In this document: in pieces, positions 34,634-45,032 of the stretch
Layout of the letters: every line of letters starts with the position of its first letter
How positions within the stretch are numbered: the first letter of the stretch is position 1
Assembly: GCF_014678725.1 (NCBI RefSeq)
Contig: NZ_CP061497.1
Location: forward strand, 434,001-498,000
DNA length: 64,000 nt
Origin: Thermomonas sp. XSG
GTDB taxonomy: Bacteria > Pseudomonadota > Gammaproteobacteria > Xanthomonadales > Xanthomonadaceae
Direction of reading: 5' to 3'
Notes under the pieces: model-generated
The model's database searches: none
What the model was told of the DNA's origin: nothing
Seen by the model: the letters and a program-made list of their open reading frames with translations, nothing else
Position numbers and translations under genes: made by a program

Positions 34634-35886
34634 GCCAGACCGCACGCGTCCTCACCGGCCTCGTCGCCGGTATCGTTTTCGGCATCCTGCTGGCATGGCT
34701 GGCCCCGGACGCCGGATTGCGGATCGCCGCCGTCGTCGAACCGTTCGGGAAGCTCTGGCTCAATGCGCTGCAGATGACCGTGGTGCCGCTGGTGTTCGCG
34801 CTGGTGGTGGTCGGCATCAACCAGGCCAGCGATGCCGCGCACTCCGGGCGGGTCGCGCGGCAGGCCATCGTGTCCTTCGTGGTCCTGCTGACCGCCGCCG
34901 CGGCGATGACCGCCGTGCTGGCGCCGCTGGCGCTGTCGATGCTGCAGCCCGACCCCGCCGTGGCCGCCGCGCTGCGCGGCCACGCGCAGGACATCGCCAC
35001 GCCGTCCGGCGGCTGGGCCGATGCGCTGGTCGCCCTCGTCCCCAGCAATGCCGTGGCGGCCGCCGCGGCGTCGGCGATGCTGCCGCTGGTGACGTTCGCA
35101 CTGTTCTTCGGCTTCGCCCTGACCCGCCTCGCCCCGGAGCCGCGCGCCCAGGTGGTCGGCCTGCTCAAGGCGGTCAGCGATGCCATGATCGTGATCGTGC
35201 ACTGGGTGCTGTGGGCCGCGCCGGCCGGCATCTTCGCGCTGGTGCTGGCGCTGACCGCGCGCGCCGGCCTGGGCATGCTGCAGGCGCTGGGCATCTACAT
35301 CCTGCTGGAATGCGCGCTGTACGTACTGGCGGTGGTGCTGCTGATCGCCGTGGCGGTGACCGTGGGCAAGCGGAGGTTCCGCCACTTCATGGGCGGCCTG
35401 GTGCCGGTGCAGGCGGTGGCGGCCAGCACCCAGTCCTCGCTGGCCACGCTGCCGGCGATGCTGGACAGCGCGCAGAACCGGCTGGGCATCCCCGCCCGCG
35501 TGTCCGGGCTGGTGCTGCCGATGGCGGTGTCGCTGTTCCGCATCACCTCGCCGATCCAGTACCTCGCCACCGCCTGCTTCATCGCCTGGGCGCTGGGCGT
35601 CACGCTCACCCCGGCCCAGCTCGCCACCGGCGTCGCGCTGTCGGTGCTGGTCAGCATGGGCTCGGTGGGCCTGCCCGGCCAGGCGATCTTCCTCGCCACC
35701 AACCTGCCGGTCACTTCCGCGATGGGCCTGCCGATCGCCCCGCTGCCGGTGCTGATGGCGGTGGATGCGATCCCCGACGTGCTGGCCACGGTCGGCAACG
35801 TCACCGGCGACATGACCGCGACGGCGGTGGTGGCGGCGCGCAGCGGAGAGCCGGAGTCGACCGTTCCATCCGCAACCACCGCTTGA
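34630..35886 (+). CDS. Dicarboxylate/amino acid:cation symporter
   Basis: A 418-residue polytopic inner-membrane carrier of the DAACS (GltP/DctA) family. The family marks are visible: GKLWLNALQMTVVPLVFALV, the serine-rich hairpin AASTQSSLATLPAML, PMAVSLFR (here RITSP in place of NMDGT-like residues), and SVGLPGQAIF with MAVDAIPDVLATVGNVTGD near the end. The start is a GTG overlapping the previous stop. As last gene of the salvage operon it probably takes up glutamate or a related acidic amino acid freed from muropeptides. The altered NMDGT-region sequence hints at changed ion or substrate coupling. Confidence 0.88.
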   Translation: MSQTARVLTGLVAGIVFGILLAWLAPDAGLRIAAVVEPFGKLWLNALQMTVVPLVFALVVVGINQASDAAHSGRVARQAIVSFVVLLTAAAAMTAVLAPLALSMLQPDPAVAAALRGHAQDIATPSGGWADALVALVPSNAVAAAAASAMLPLVTFALFFGFALTRLAPEPRAQVVGLLKAVSDAMIVIVHWVLWAAPAGIFALVLALTARAGLGMLQALGIYILLECALYVLAVVLLIAVAVTVGKRRFRHFMGGLVPVQAVAASTQSSLATLPAMLDSAQNRLGIPARVSGLVLPMAVSLFRITSPIQYLATACFIAWALGVTLTPAQLATGVALSVLVSMGSVGLPGQAIFLATNLPVTSAMGLPIAPLPVLMAVDAIPDVLATVGNVTGDMTATAVVAARSGEPESTVPSATTA

Positions 35887-35918
35887 CAGCCCTCGCTGCA
35901 GTGCAGCAGAGTCGACCC

Positions 35919-35993
35919 ATGTCCTTCCGCATGACCACCACCACGACCATTACCACCGGTACCACGCCGGTGCGGTCGGTCATGCCTGGATAA
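35919..35993 (+). CDS. thrL: thr operon leader peptide
   Basis: A 24-codon open frame, MSFRMTTTTTITTGTT followed by PVRSVMPG. Nine of 24 codons are Thr and one is Ile, the pattern of a threonine/isoleucine attenuator leader. It ends 88 bases before the thrA ATG with a GC-rich hairpin in between. Scarcity of charged tRNA-Thr or tRNA-Ile would stall the ribosome and favour read-through. Confidence 0.85.
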   Translation: MSFRMTTTTTITTGTTPVRSVMPG

Positions 35994-36012
35994 GACACCA
36001 TCCCAGACAACG

Positions 36013-36036
36013 GCCCCCGCAGCGATGAGGCGGGGC
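36013..36036 (+). promoter_or_regulatory. Candidate attenuator hairpin before thrA
   Basis: GCCCCCGC (36013-36020) pairs with GCGGGGC (36030-36036) across a 9-base loop, 20 bases past the thrL stop. There is no U-run after it, so termination would be non-canonical or Rho-assisted. Position after a Thr-rich leader supports an attenuation role. Confidence 0.5.
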
Positions 36037-36081
36037 GCGAATCCCGACTCGATGCGACGCGGGGCTTCCACCGGAGGCTCC

Positions 36082-38568
36082 ATGGAATCGTCGCAGTCCG
36101 CTCCCCCCAAACCCGTCTGTCGCGCGCACAAGTTCGGCGGCAGCTCGCTGGCCGATGCCAGCCGCATCCGGCACGTCGCCGGCCTGCTGCTGGCCGACGA
36201 CGCGCCGCGCCAGGTCGCGGTGTCCTCGGCCATGCACGGCACCACCAATGCACTGGTCGCGCTGGGTGCAGCGGCCACCGCCGGCGACGAATGGAAGCCT
36301 GCACTGGAAGCGCTGCGCCAGCGCCATCGCGAGGCGGCGTGCGCGCTGCTGGCGCAGCCCGACGCCCTGCTGGCCCGGATCGACGCACTGTGCGGCGAGC
36401 TGGCCGACCTCCTGCAGGCCGCCTCGCTGCTGCGCCAGCCGGGGCGCACCGCGATCGAGCGCATCCACGGCATGGGCGAACTGCTCTCGACCGCGCTGCT
36501 GCATGCGCACCTGCGCGAGCGCGGCGGCGACTACGCCCTGCTCGACGCGCGCGAGGTACTGGTGGTGCGCCATACCGACCTCGGCGCGGTGGTCGACTGG
36601 GATGCCAGCGCGGCGCTGCTGGCCGACTGGCGCGCGCGCCACCCACAGTCGCGTGTCAACGTGACCGGCTATGTCGCCCGCGACGAACACGGCCTGCCCA
36701 CCACGCTGGGCCGCAACGGCAGCGACTATTCCGCGGCGATCTTCGCCAGCCTGTTCAACGCCGACGAGCTGCACATCTGGAGCGATGTCGATGGCGTGCT
36801 TTCGGCCGATCCGCGGATCGTGCCGGAAGCGGTGCCGCTGACCGCGATGAGCTATCGCGAGGCCTGCGAGCTGGCCTACTTCGGCGCCAAAGTCATCCAC
36901 CCGCAGACGATGACGCCGGCCATCGCGCGCGGCCTGCCGATCCTGATGCGCAACACCTTCCGTCCCGATTTCCCCGGCACCCGCATCGACGCCGATGGCG
37001 ACCGCAGCGCCGCCGGCCCGGTGAAGGGACTCACCCTGGGCGGCGACCTGGCGCTGGTGTGCCTGGAAGGCGCGGGCCTGATCGGCGTGCCCGGTACCGC
37101 CGAGCGCGTGTTCGCGGCGCTGCATGCCGCGCACATCTCGGTGGTGATGATCTCGCAGGGCAGCTCGGAGCATTCGATCTGCTGCGTCGTCCACCAGCGC
37201 GAAGCGGCGGCCGCGCGCGATGCGCTGCGCGAGGCGTTCGCCCGCGAACTGGCCGGGGCACAGGTGCAGGGCGTGACGATGCTGGCCGGTGTCAGCGTAC
37301 TCGCCGCGGTGGGCGACGGCATGGCCGGCACGCCGGGCGTGGCGGCGCGCATGTTCGATGCGCTGGCACGCGCCCGGGTCAACATCCGCGCGATCGCCCA
37401 GGGCGCGTCCGAGCGTAACATCTCGGTGGCGATCGATTCCGCCGACGCCGCGCGCGCGCTGCGCGCCGTGCACGCCGCGTTCTGGCTGTCACCGCAGACC
37501 ATGGCCCTGGCGGTGATCGGCCCCGGCAAGGTCGGCAGCGCCCTGCTCGACCAGCTGCAGGCGGCGCTGCCGCGGCTGCGCGAGCGGCACAACATCGACC
37601 TGCGCCTGCGCGCGCTGGCCAGCCGCAACTCGCTGTGGCTGTGCGATCACGGCGACGAAGCCGACTGGCGCGCGCGGATGCAGGCCGCGCCGTCCGCGGA
37701 TGGCCTCGACCTGCTGGCCACGCAGCTGCTGGACGCGCACCTGCCCCACGCCGTGGTCATCGACTGCAGTGCCAGCGACGCCGTCGCGCAGCGCTACCCC
37801 GGCTGGCTGGCCGCCGGCATCCACGTCATCACCCCGAACAAGCAGGCCGGCGCCGGGCCGCTGGAGCGCTACGAAGCGATCCGGGAGGCACAGGCGAAAA
37901 GCGGCGCGCGCTTCCGCTACGAGGCCACTGTGGGCGCCGGGCTGCCGGTGATCTCCACCCTGCGCGACCTGCTGGACACCGGCGACGAACTCATCGCCAT
38001 CGACGGCATCTTCTCCGGCACGCTGGCCTGGCTGTTCAACATGTTTGACGGCAGCAAGCCCTTCTCCACGCTGGTGCGTGAGGCGCATGCGCTGGGGTAT
38101 ACCGAACCAGATCCCCGCGACGACCTGTCGGGTACCGACGTGGCCCGCAAGCTGGTGATCCTGGCGCGCGAATCCGGCATGCCGCTGTCGCTGGCCGACG
38201 TGCAGGTGGAAAGCCTGGTGCCGGAAGCCCTGCGCGGCGCCGACCGCGACGCCTTCATGGCCGGGCTGGAAACGCTGGACGCGCCGATGCGGGCCCGGCT
38301 GGACGCCGCCCACGCCAAGGGCTGCGTGCTTCGATATGTCGCCCGATTGGAGCGTAATGGCCAGGCATCCGTTGCGCTGCGCGAACTTCCCGCCGACCAT
38401 GCCTTCGCCCACCTGCGCCTGACGGACAACTGCGTGTCGTTCACCACCCGCCGCTACTGCGACAACCCGCTGGTCGTGCAAGGCCCCGGCGCCGGGCCGG
38501 AAGTCACCGCCGCCGGCGTGTTCTCCGACCTGCTGCGGCTGGCCGCAGCGCTGGGAGCCAGGCTGTGA
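36082..38568 (+). CDS. thrA: Bifunctional aspartate kinase / homoserine dehydrogenase I
   Basis: 828 residues. The aspartate kinase half begins [18 protein letters not shown] and has [14 protein letters not shown] and [15 protein letters not shown]. Two ACT-type regulatory segments follow (about 310-460, including [20 protein letters not shown]). The homoserine dehydrogenase half has the NAD(P) motif [15 protein letters not shown] near 477, ITPNKQA and [12 protein letters not shown] ... [10 protein letters not shown]. Threonine feedback is expected. GGAGG lies five bases before the ATG at 36082; the frame continues upstream into the attenuator and is not used. Confidence 0.95.
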   Translation: MESSQSAPPKPVCRAHKFGGSSLADASRIRHVAGLLLADDAPRQVAVSSAMHGTTNALVALGAAATAGDEWKPALEALRQRHREAACALLAQPDALLARIDALCGELADLLQAASLLRQPGRTAIERIHGMGELLSTALLHAHLRERGGDYALLDAREVLVVRHTDLGAVVDWDASAALLADWRARHPQSRVNVTGYVARDEHGLPTTLGRNGSDYSAAIFASLFNADELHIWSDVDGVLSADPRIVPEAVPLTAMSYREACELAYFGAKVIHPQTMTPAIARGLPILMRNTFRPDFPGTRIDADGDRSAAGPVKGLTLGGDLALVCLEGAGLIGVPGTAERVFAALHAAHISVVMISQGSSEHSICCVVHQREAAAARDALREAFARELAGAQVQGVTMLAGVSVLAAVGDGMAGTPGVAARMFDALARARVNIRAIAQGASERNISVAIDSADAARALRAVHAAFWLSPQTMALAVIGPGKVGSALLDQLQAALPRLRERHNIDLRLRALASRNSLWLCDHGDEADWRARMQAAPSADGLDLLATQLLDAHLPHAVVIDCSASDAVAQRYPGWLAAGIHVITPNKQAGAGPLERYEAIREAQAKSGARFRYEATVGAGLPVISTLRDLLDTGDELIAIDGIFSGTLAWLFNMFDGSKPFSTLVREAHALGYTEPDPRDDLSGTDVARKLVILARESGMPLSLADVQVESLVPEALRGADRDAFMAGLETLDAPMRARLDAAHAKGCVLRYVARLERNGQASVALRELPADHAFAHLRLTDNCVSFTTRRYCDNPLVVQGPGAGPEVTAAGVFSDLLRLAAALGARL

Positions 38569-39497
38569 GCGCCGTGCGATACGAGGCGCGGGCGTTCGCA
38601 CCGGGCTCGGTCGGCAACGTCGGCGTCGGCTTCGACGTACTCGGCCACAGCATCGCCGGCATCGGCGATGTCGCCACCGTGCGCCGCATCGAGGCGCCGA
38701 CGGTGCGGATCAGTGCCATCCGCGGCGCCGTCACCGACCTGCCGCTGGAGGCCGCGCGCAATACCGCCGGGATGGCGCTGATCGCCCTGCGCGAGTCGCT
38801 GGCGCTGCCGTTCGGCTTCGAGATCGAGATCGACAAGGGCATCCCGCTGGGCTCCGGGCTGGGCGGCTCGGCTGCATCCTGCGTGGCCGCGCTGGTGGCG
38901 GCGAACGCGCTGCTGGAGGCGCCGCTGTCGTCGCACGCCCTGTATCCGCATGCGCTGGCCGGCGAAGCCGTCGCCAGCGGTGGCCGGCACGGCGACAACG
39001 TCGGGCCTATGCTGCTGGGCGGGCTGGTGCTGGCCACCGCCGACCGGCTGACCAAGATCGACCTGCCCCCCCGCTGGCACGCGGCAGTGGTGCATCCGCA
39101 CGCCGTGCTGGAAACCCGCCGCGCGCGCGAAGCGCTGGCCGGTGCCTATGCGCTGAAGGAATTCGTGGCGCAAAGCGCGAACCTGGCGCAGGTGCTGCTG
39201 GGCTGCGAGCGTGGCGACGCGTCGCTGGTGCGCGCGGGCCTTGCGGACGTGCTGGTGGAACCGCGCCGCGCGCCGCTGATCGCGGGTTTCGCGGCAGTGA
39301 AGCAGGCCGCACTGGATGCCGATGCCATGGGCGCCAGCATTTCCGGTGCGGGGCCCAGCGTGTTCGCCTGGTGCGAAGATGAAAACACCGCACGGCGCGC
39401 GGGCGTCGCGATGACGGCTGCATTCGCCGCTGCCGGCATCGACAGCGACCTGCACCTCACCGCCATCGCCGGACCGGCCGCACGGGTGCTGGCATGA
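38565..39497 (+). CDS. thrB: Homoserine kinase
   Basis: 310 residues of the GHMP kinase family: [16 protein letters not shown] at the N-terminus, the ATP-binding [19 protein letters not shown] near 95 and the C-terminal [14 protein letters not shown]. Phosphorylates homoserine in threonine synthesis. The GTG start overlaps the thrA stop (GTGA). Full length for the family. Confidence 0.95.
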   Translation: MSAVRYEARAFAPGSVGNVGVGFDVLGHSIAGIGDVATVRRIEAPTVRISAIRGAVTDLPLEAARNTAGMALIALRESLALPFGFEIEIDKGIPLGSGLGGSAASCVAALVAANALLEAPLSSHALYPHALAGEAVASGGRHGDNVGPMLLGGLVLATADRLTKIDLPPRWHAAVVHPHAVLETRRAREALAGAYALKEFVAQSANLAQVLLGCERGDASLVRAGLADVLVEPRRAPLIAGFAAVKQAALDADAMGASISGAGPSVFAWCEDENTARRAGVAMTAAFAAAGIDSDLHLTAIAGPAARVLA

Positions 39498-40786
39498 ACG
39501 CATACAGCACACGCGGCCGCGCGCCGGCGGTTTCGATCGCGGATGCCATCGCAGCCGGCCTCGCGCCGGATGGCGGCCTGTACATGCCCGCAACATGGCC
39601 GTCGTTCACTGCCGCTCAGTTCGAAGGTGCGGACACGCTGGCCGACGTCGCCACCCGATTCCTCGCCCCGTTCTTCACCGGCGGCGCGCTGGAATCCGCC
39701 CTGCCCCGCATCTGCGGCGACGCGTTCGCCATCGAGCCGCCGCTGGCGGATTTCGGCGGACCCGGCGACTTCCTGCTGGAGCTGTTCCACGGGCCCACCG
39801 CCGCGTTCAAGGACTACGGGGCGGCCTTCCTCGCCGGCTGCCTGGCGGCGCTGCCGCGCGGTAACAAGCCGCTCACCATTGTCGTGGCCACCTCCGGCGA
39901 CACCGGCGCAGCGGTGGCCGCCGCCTTCGACGGTCGGCCCGGGTTCCGCGTCGCCATCCTCTATCCCGATGGCCGCGTCTCGCCTCGGCAGGCGCACCAG
40001 CTGGGCTGCTTCGGCGACAACATCCGCGCGTTCCGCGTGGACGGCAGCTTCGACGACTGCCAGCGCCTCGCCAAGACCCTGCTTGCCGATGCCGCCTACC
40101 GCGCCGAAGTGCCGCTGGGTTCGGCCAACAGCATCAGCCTCGGCCGGCTGCTGCCGCAGGCGGCCTATTACGCGCATACCGCCCTGCGGCACTGGCGCAC
40201 CACCGGTCGCACGCTGAACTTCGTGGTGCCCACCGGCAACCTCGGCAATGCGCTGGCCTGCCTGCTGGCGAAGCGCATGGGCCTGCCCATCGGCGAAGTG
40301 GTACTGGCCAGCAATGCCAATACCGTGCTGCCGGACTTCTTCGCCGGCGGCGACTACGCACCACGGCCCAGCATCGCCACGCTGGCCAACGCGATGGATG
40401 TGGGTGCGCCCAGCAACTTCGAGCGCCTGCAATCCCTGTATCCCGACAACGCGGAACTGCGCGCCACCCTGCGCGCCGAAGCGGTCAGCGATGCGGAGAT
40501 CCGTGCCGCTATCGTGCGCACCCGCAAAGAACGCGGCCACGTGGTCTGCCCGCACACCGCCTGCGCCGCCGACGTGCTGGACCGTCTGCGCGCAAGCGGC
40601 GTGGCCGGCGACTGGGCCGCGGTCGCCACCGCCCATCCGGCCAAATTCCCGGAAGTGGTGGAACCACTGCTGGGCGAAACCATCGCGCCGCCGCCGGCGC
40701 TGGCGGCGATGCTGGCGCGGACAAGCCACGCGCAGGCGCTGGCCAACGATGCGGACCTGCTGAAGAAACGCCTGCAAAACGCCTGA
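39494..40786 (+). CDS. thrC: Threonine synthase
   Basis: 430 residues, PLP-dependent: [19 protein letters not shown] holds the Schiff-base lysine near residue 109, [16 protein letters not shown] binds phosphate, and [19 protein letters not shown] and NDFF-like [11 protein letters not shown] follow. The N-terminus [20 protein letters not shown] matches the family. The ATG overlaps the thrB stop (ATGA). Completes thrABC in the enterobacterial order. Confidence 0.95.
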   Translation: MNAYSTRGRAPAVSIADAIAAGLAPDGGLYMPATWPSFTAAQFEGADTLADVATRFLAPFFTGGALESALPRICGDAFAIEPPLADFGGPGDFLLELFHGPTAAFKDYGAAFLAGCLAALPRGNKPLTIVVATSGDTGAAVAAAFDGRPGFRVAILYPDGRVSPRQAHQLGCFGDNIRAFRVDGSFDDCQRLAKTLLADAAYRAEVPLGSANSISLGRLLPQAAYYAHTALRHWRTTGRTLNFVVPTGNLGNALACLLAKRMGLPIGEVVLASNANTVLPDFFAGGDYAPRPSIATLANAMDVGAPSNFERLQSLYPDNAELRATLRAEAVSDAEIRAAIVRTRKERGHVVCPHTACAADVLDRLRASGVAGDWAAVATAHPAKFPEVVEPLLGETIAPPPALAAMLARTSHAQALANDADLLKKRLQNA

Positions 40787-40842
40787 ACAAAATCGGCATT
40801 TAGAACAACTCATTCGGACGAATCAACATATTTGCCGGCGGA

Positions 40843-40871
40843 CTGGCGAATTCCGCTGTGATTGCGATAAT
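40843..40871 (+). promoter_or_regulatory. Candidate promoter of tRNA-Arg
   Basis: CTGGCG (40843-40848), 17-base spacer, GATAAT (40866-40871), with the tRNA 5' end 10 bases downstream of the -10. The -10 is good and the -35 poor. Confidence 0.45.
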
Positions 40872-40881
40872 GGCCGGTCAA

Positions 40882-40958
40882 GGCCCCGTAGCTCAGCTGG
40901 ATAGAGCGTCCCCCTCCTAAGGGGAAGGTCGCCCGTTCGAATCGGGCCGGGGTCACCA
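40882..40958 (+). tRNA. tRNA-Arg (CCT anticodon)
   Basis: 77-nt cloverleaf with encoded CCA. Acceptor GGCCCCG / CGGGGTC with one G.U pair; D-arm GCTC...GAGC; anticodon stem TCCCC / GGGGA with loop CTCCTAA giving CCT, reading AGG; T-arm GCCCG-TTCGAAT-CGGGC. No integrase or repeat lies next to it. Confidence 0.94.
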
Positions 40959-41072
40959 GGGAACGGGAACATGGAGCAGCGCGGCGCGAGTGGGGATTTC
41001 CCACGGGCGTTCGTCCTCCCATGGATTCCCGAAATCCCACCCATTCGTCAAACCCGCATCCCGGAGCCTGCC

Positions 41073-42605
41073 ATGTCCCATCCCGTCCTCACCGCGCTCG
41101 GCCTTGCCGCCGTCGAATCCGGCACCTACCTCGGCAACGGCGAATGGTCGAAGACCACCGATGCCGGCGTGATCGAACCGGTCAATCCGAGCAATGGCGA
41201 GGTGCTGGGCCGTGTCCACGCGTCCTCGCAGGCCGACTACGACCTGATCGTCGAGCGCGCGCAGGCCGCCTACAAGGTGTGGCGCACCACCCCGGCGCCG
41301 CGCCGCGGCGAAGCCATCCGCCTGTGCGCCGACGCGCTGCGCACCCACAAGGACGCGCTGGGTTCGCTGGTGGCGCTGGAAATGGGCAAGTCGAAGCCGG
41401 AAGGCGACGGCGAAGTGCAGGAAATGATCGACATCGGCGAGTTCGCCGTGGGCCTGTCGCGCCAGCTGTACGGCCTGACCATGCACAGCGAACGTCCCGG
41501 CCATCGCATGTACGAGCAGTGGCACCCGATCGGCCTGGTAGGGATCATCAGCGCGTTCAACTTCCCGGTCGCGGTGTGGGCATGGAACAGCTTCGTCGCG
41601 GCGGTGTGCGGCGATATCTGCATCTGGAAGCCCTCGCCCAAGACCCCGCTGTCGGCCATCGCCAGCATGAAGATCTGCAACGAGGCCCTCCGCAAGGGCG
41701 GCTTCCCCGACATCTTCTTCCTGTTCAACGACGCCGGCAGCGACCTGGCCCAGGGCTTCGTGGACGACAAGCGCATCCCGCTGATCAGCTTCACCGGCAG
41801 CACCAAGGTCGGCCGCATGGTCGGCGAGCGCTGCGCGCGCCGCATGGGCCGCAGCCTGCTGGAACTGGGCGGCAACAACGCGATCATCCTCGATGAAACC
41901 GCCGACCTGAAGCTGGCGATCCCCGGCATCGTGTTCGGTGCGGTCGGCACCGCCGGCCAGCGCTGCACCACCACCCGCCGCCTGATCGTCCACGAAGCCG
42001 TGTACGACGACGTGCTGGCCAAGCTGGTCACCGCCTACAAGCAGGTGGAAGGCAAGATCGGCGATCCCACCGACCCGGCCAACCTGATGGGCCCGCTCAA
42101 CAGCAAGGACGCGGTGGACGCCTACCTCGACGCCATCGCCAAGGCGAAGGCCGCCGGCGGCAAGGTGGAAACAGGCGGTGCGGCGATCGACCGCCCCGGC
42201 AACTTCGTCCTGCCCACGATCATCACCGGCCTGACCAACGACGCCGAGATCGTCCAGCACGAGACCTTCGCGCCGATCCTGTACGTGATGAAGTACAAGG
42301 ACCTCGACGAAGCCATCGAAATGCAGAACGCCGTGCCGCAGGGGCTGAGCTCGTCGATCTTCACCACCAACCTCAAGCGCGCCGAGGCGTTCCTGTCGGC
42401 GGCCGGCAGCGACTGCGGCATCGCCAACGTCAACATCGGCACCAGCGGCGCCGAGATCGGTGGCGCATTCGGTGGCGAGAAGGAGACCGGCGGCGGCCGC
42501 GAGTCCGGCAGCGACGCGTGGAAGGCCTACATGCGCCGGCAAACGAATACCATCAACTATTCCGACGCGCTGCCGCTGGCCCAGGGCATCAAGTTCGACC
42601 TCTGA
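41073..42605 (+). CDS. ALDH7 (antiquitin-type) aldehyde dehydrogenase
   Basis: A 510-residue NAD(P)-dependent aldehyde dehydrogenase. Key motifs: [50 protein letters not shown] with the general-base Glu, and the nucleophile Cys in [17 protein letters not shown]. The last pattern and the C-terminal [27 protein letters not shown] are characteristic of ALDH7/AmaB, which oxidise alpha-aminoadipic semialdehyde (piperideine-6-carboxylate) in lysine breakdown. The start at 41073 has GGAG upstream; the frame to 40971 is open but unlikely. Confidence 0.9.
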   Translation: MSHPVLTALGLAAVESGTYLGNGEWSKTTDAGVIEPVNPSNGEVLGRVHASSQADYDLIVERAQAAYKVWRTTPAPRRGEAIRLCADALRTHKDALGSLVALEMGKSKPEGDGEVQEMIDIGEFAVGLSRQLYGLTMHSERPGHRMYEQWHPIGLVGIISAFNFPVAVWAWNSFVAAVCGDICIWKPSPKTPLSAIASMKICNEALRKGGFPDIFFLFNDAGSDLAQGFVDDKRIPLISFTGSTKVGRMVGERCARRMGRSLLELGGNNAIILDETADLKLAIPGIVFGAVGTAGQRCTTTRRLIVHEAVYDDVLAKLVTAYKQVEGKIGDPTDPANLMGPLNSKDAVDAYLDAIAKAKAAGGKVETGGAAIDRPGNFVLPTIITGLTNDAEIVQHETFAPILYVMKYKDLDEAIEMQNAVPQGLSSSIFTTNLKRAEAFLSAAGSDCGIANVNIGTSGAEIGGAFGGEKETGGGRESGSDAWKAYMRRQTNTINYSDALPLAQGIKFDL

Positions 42606-42614
42606 GGAACGCCG

Positions 42615-42914
42615 ATGAATGCACCCATGCGCCAGACCAGTACGCTCGCCGTGGTGAGCCTCGTCTTCGGCATCCTTGGCTGGACCCTGCTGCCGTTCCT
42701 CGGCAGCCTGGTTGCGGTGGTGTGCGGCCACATGGCGCGTGGAGAGATCCGCCGCGCCCAGGGCGCGCTGGAGGGTGACGGCATGGCGGTCGCCGGCCTG
42801 GTGCTCGGCTACCTGGTGATCGGGCTGAGCGTGCTGGCGGTGATGGCGGCCATCCTGTTCTTCGGCGGGCTGGCCGCGCTGATCGGCCTGGCCGGCATGA
42901 ACGGATCGCTCTGA
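42615..42914 (+). CDS. DUF4190-like small membrane protein
   Basis: 99 residues with two membrane helices ([20 protein letters not shown] with the continuing hydrophobic stretch, and [20 protein letters not shown] with its continuation). The central [20 protein letters not shown] motif between helices is the DUF4190 signature. The function is unknown in the family. It begins nine bases after the dehydrogenase stop and ends ten before pyrD, so it may be co-transcribed with both. Confidence 0.8.
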   Translation: MNAPMRQTSTLAVVSLVFGILGWTLLPFLGSLVAVVCGHMARGEIRRAQGALEGDGMAVAGLVLGYLVIGLSVLAVMAAILFFGGLAALIGLAGMNGSL

Positions 42915-42924
42915 CCGGCCGCGC

Positions 42925-43980
42925 GTGTACGGACTCGCCCGCCCGTTCCTGTTCGCCTTCGATGCCGAGCGCGCGCATGGCCTCGGGCTGGCGTCGTTGG
43001 AGGCGGCCTACCGCTGCGGCCTGTCGCCGCTGCTGGCGACGCCGCCGCGACCGCTGCCGACCAAGGCGCTGGGGTTGACCTTCCCCAACCCGGTCGGCCT
43101 TGCCGCCGGGCTGGACAAGAACGGCGCCCACGTCGACGCGCTGCTGTCGCTGGGCTTCGGTTTCGTCGAGGTCGGCACGGTCACCCCGTTGCCGCAGCCG
43201 GGCAACCCGCGTCCCCGCATGTTCCGCCTGCCCCAGCAGCAAGCGGTCATCAACCGCCTGGGCTTCAACAACCTCGGCGTGGACGTGCTGGTGCGCAACG
43301 TGGAACGCGCCAAGCGCAGGACCGGGCTGCTGGGCATCAACATCGGCAAGAACAAGGACACCCCGAACGAGGACGCGGTGGCGGACTACCTGGTCTGCCT
43401 GCGCCGGGTGTATCCGCTGGCCGACTACGTGACGGTCAACATCTCCTCGCCCAATACCGCCGGCCTGCGTGAGCTGCAGGAAGAGCAGGCCCTGCGCAAG
43501 CTGGTCGGCACCCTGCGCGACGAACAGGAAAAGCTGGCCGCGCGCCATGGCAAGCGCGTACCACTGCTGGTGAAGATCGCCCCCGACCTGTCGGAGAACG
43601 ACATCGACGCCGCCGCCCGCGTGCTCGGCGACCTGGCCGTGGACGGCGTGATCGCCACCAACACCACGATCTCGCGCGAGGGGGTCGAAGGGTCGCGCCA
43701 CGCGCAGCAGGCCGGTGGCCTGTCCGGCGCGCCACTGATGGGCCAGGCGACCACCGTGCTGCGCATGCTGCGCACGCGCCTGCCCGACACCATCCCACTG
43801 GTCGGCGTGGGCGGCATCCTGCACGGCGCCGACGCGGCCACCAAGCAGGCGGCCGGCGCGTTGCTGGTGCAGACCTATACCGGCCTGGTCTACCGCGGCC
43901 CGGCGCTGATCGCGGAATGCGTGGACGCGCTGCGCCGGCGCAAGGAAGCCCCCAGCCGCGGCACCCTGCCGCCAGAATGA
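42925..43980 (+). CDS. pyrD: Dihydroorotate dehydrogenase (quinone), class 2
   Basis: 351 residues. Membrane-associated FMN enzyme of pyrimidine synthesis passing electrons to quinone. The N-terminal helix ([20 protein letters not shown]) and [67 protein letters not shown] (catalytic Ser region), and the phosphate-binding [11 protein letters not shown] identify class 2. The start is GTG. The stop overlaps the murB ATG. Confidence 0.95.
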   Translation: MYGLARPFLFAFDAERAHGLGLASLEAAYRCGLSPLLATPPRPLPTKALGLTFPNPVGLAAGLDKNGAHVDALLSLGFGFVEVGTVTPLPQPGNPRPRMFRLPQQQAVINRLGFNNLGVDVLVRNVERAKRRTGLLGINIGKNKDTPNEDAVADYLVCLRRVYPLADYVTVNISSPNTAGLRELQEEQALRKLVGTLRDEQEKLAARHGKRVPLLVKIAPDLSENDIDAAARVLGDLAVDGVIATNTTISREGVEGSRHAQQAGGLSGAPLMGQATTVLRMLRTRLPDTIPLVGVGGILHGADAATKQAAGALLVQTYTGLVYRGPALIAECVDALRRRKEAPSRGTLPPE

Positions 43981-45032
43981 ACGTCGCCCACGGCTCCGGC
44001 TATCGCATCGCCGAAAATGCCCGGCTGGACGCGCGCAATACCTTCGGCGTGCGCGCCACCGCGCCGATGCTGGTGGAAGCCACCGAAACCGCCGCACTCC
44101 CGGAACTGTTCGGCTACGCGATGCTGCGCAACGCGGCCACGTTGGTGCTGGGCGGCGGCAGCAACCTGCTGTTCGCCGGTGATCCGCCCGGCGCGGTGCT
44201 GGCGCTGGAGACGCGCCGCATCGACCTGGTCGAGGACCACGGCGACGCCGCCATCGTCCGCGCCGAAGCCGGCGTGGGCTGGCACGACTTCGTGCTGTGG
44301 ACGCTGGGCCACGGCCTGACGGGGCTGGAAAACCTGGCCCTGATTCCCGGCACCGTCGGCGCCGCGCCGATCCAGAACATCGGCGCCTACGGCGTGGAGG
44401 TGCGCGAGCACGTGCACGCGGTGGAGGCCTTCGATCGCGACAGCGGCCGCTTCGTGCGGCTGGCTGCGGTCGACTGCGCCTTCGCCTACCGTGACTCGCT
44501 GTTCAAGCACCTGCCCGACCGCTACGTGGTGAGCGCGGTGGAGTTCGCGCTGTCACGCATGTTCCAGCCACGGCTGGGCTATGCCGGGATCGAGGACGAA
44601 TTGCGCGCGATGGGCATCGACGGCAGCCCGCGCGCCGCGCAGGTGGCCGAAGCGGTGATCCGCATCCGCCGCCGCAAGCTGCCCGACCCGGCCGTGGTCG
44701 GCAATGCCGGCAGCTTCTTCAAGAACCCGATCGTGCCCGCCGCGCAGGCCGAGGCGCTGCTCGCCGCAAATCCGACCATGCCGGTGTTCCGCAGTGCCGA
44801 CGCGGGCTCGCGCAAGCTTTCCGCTGCCTGGCTGATCGACCAGTGCGGCTGGAAGGGCCACCGCGACGGTGACGCCGGAGTGTCCCCCGACCACGCGCTG
44901 GTGCTGGTCAACCACGGCACCGCCACCGGCCTGGAGCTGCTCGCGCTGGCGCGCAGGATCGCCGAATCCGTGCAGGCCCGCTTCGGCGTGGCGATCGAGC
45001 CCGAGCCGCGGATCGTGGGCGCGCGCTGGTGA
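43977..45032 (+). CDS. murB: UDP-N-acetylenolpyruvoylglucosamine reductase
   Basis: 351 residues. NADPH/FAD-dependent second step of UDP-MurNAc synthesis. Motifs: NTFGVRATA near the N-terminus, [13 protein letters not shown] (FAD), [33 protein letters not shown] with the proton-donating Ser, and the type I C-terminus ([21 protein letters not shown]). The start was chosen at the ATGA overlap with pyrD rather than the longer in-frame start at 43917. Confidence 0.95.
   Translation: MNVAHGSGYRIAENARLDARNTFGVRATAPMLVEATETAALPELFGYAMLRNAATLVLGGGSNLLFAGDPPGAVLALETRRIDLVEDHGDAAIVRAEAGVGWHDFVLWTLGHGLTGLENLALIPGTVGAAPIQNIGAYGVEVREHVHAVEAFDRDSGRFVRLAAVDCAFAYRDSLFKHLPDRYVVSAVEFALSRMFQPRLGYAGIEDELRAMGIDGSPRAAQVAEAVIRIRRRKLPDPAVVGNAGSFFKNPIVPAAQAEALLAANPTMPVFRSADAGSRKLSAAWLIDQCGWKGHRDGDAGVSPDHALVLVNHGTATGLELLALARRIAESVQARFGVAIEPEPRIVGARW

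Noticed and set aside
35883-35912. Perfect TTGACA -35 before thrL
   Set aside because: The only -10 at proper spacing (CAGAGT) is poor and would start the RNA at the thrL ATG, leaving no ribosome binding site; TTGACA overlaps the symporter stop.
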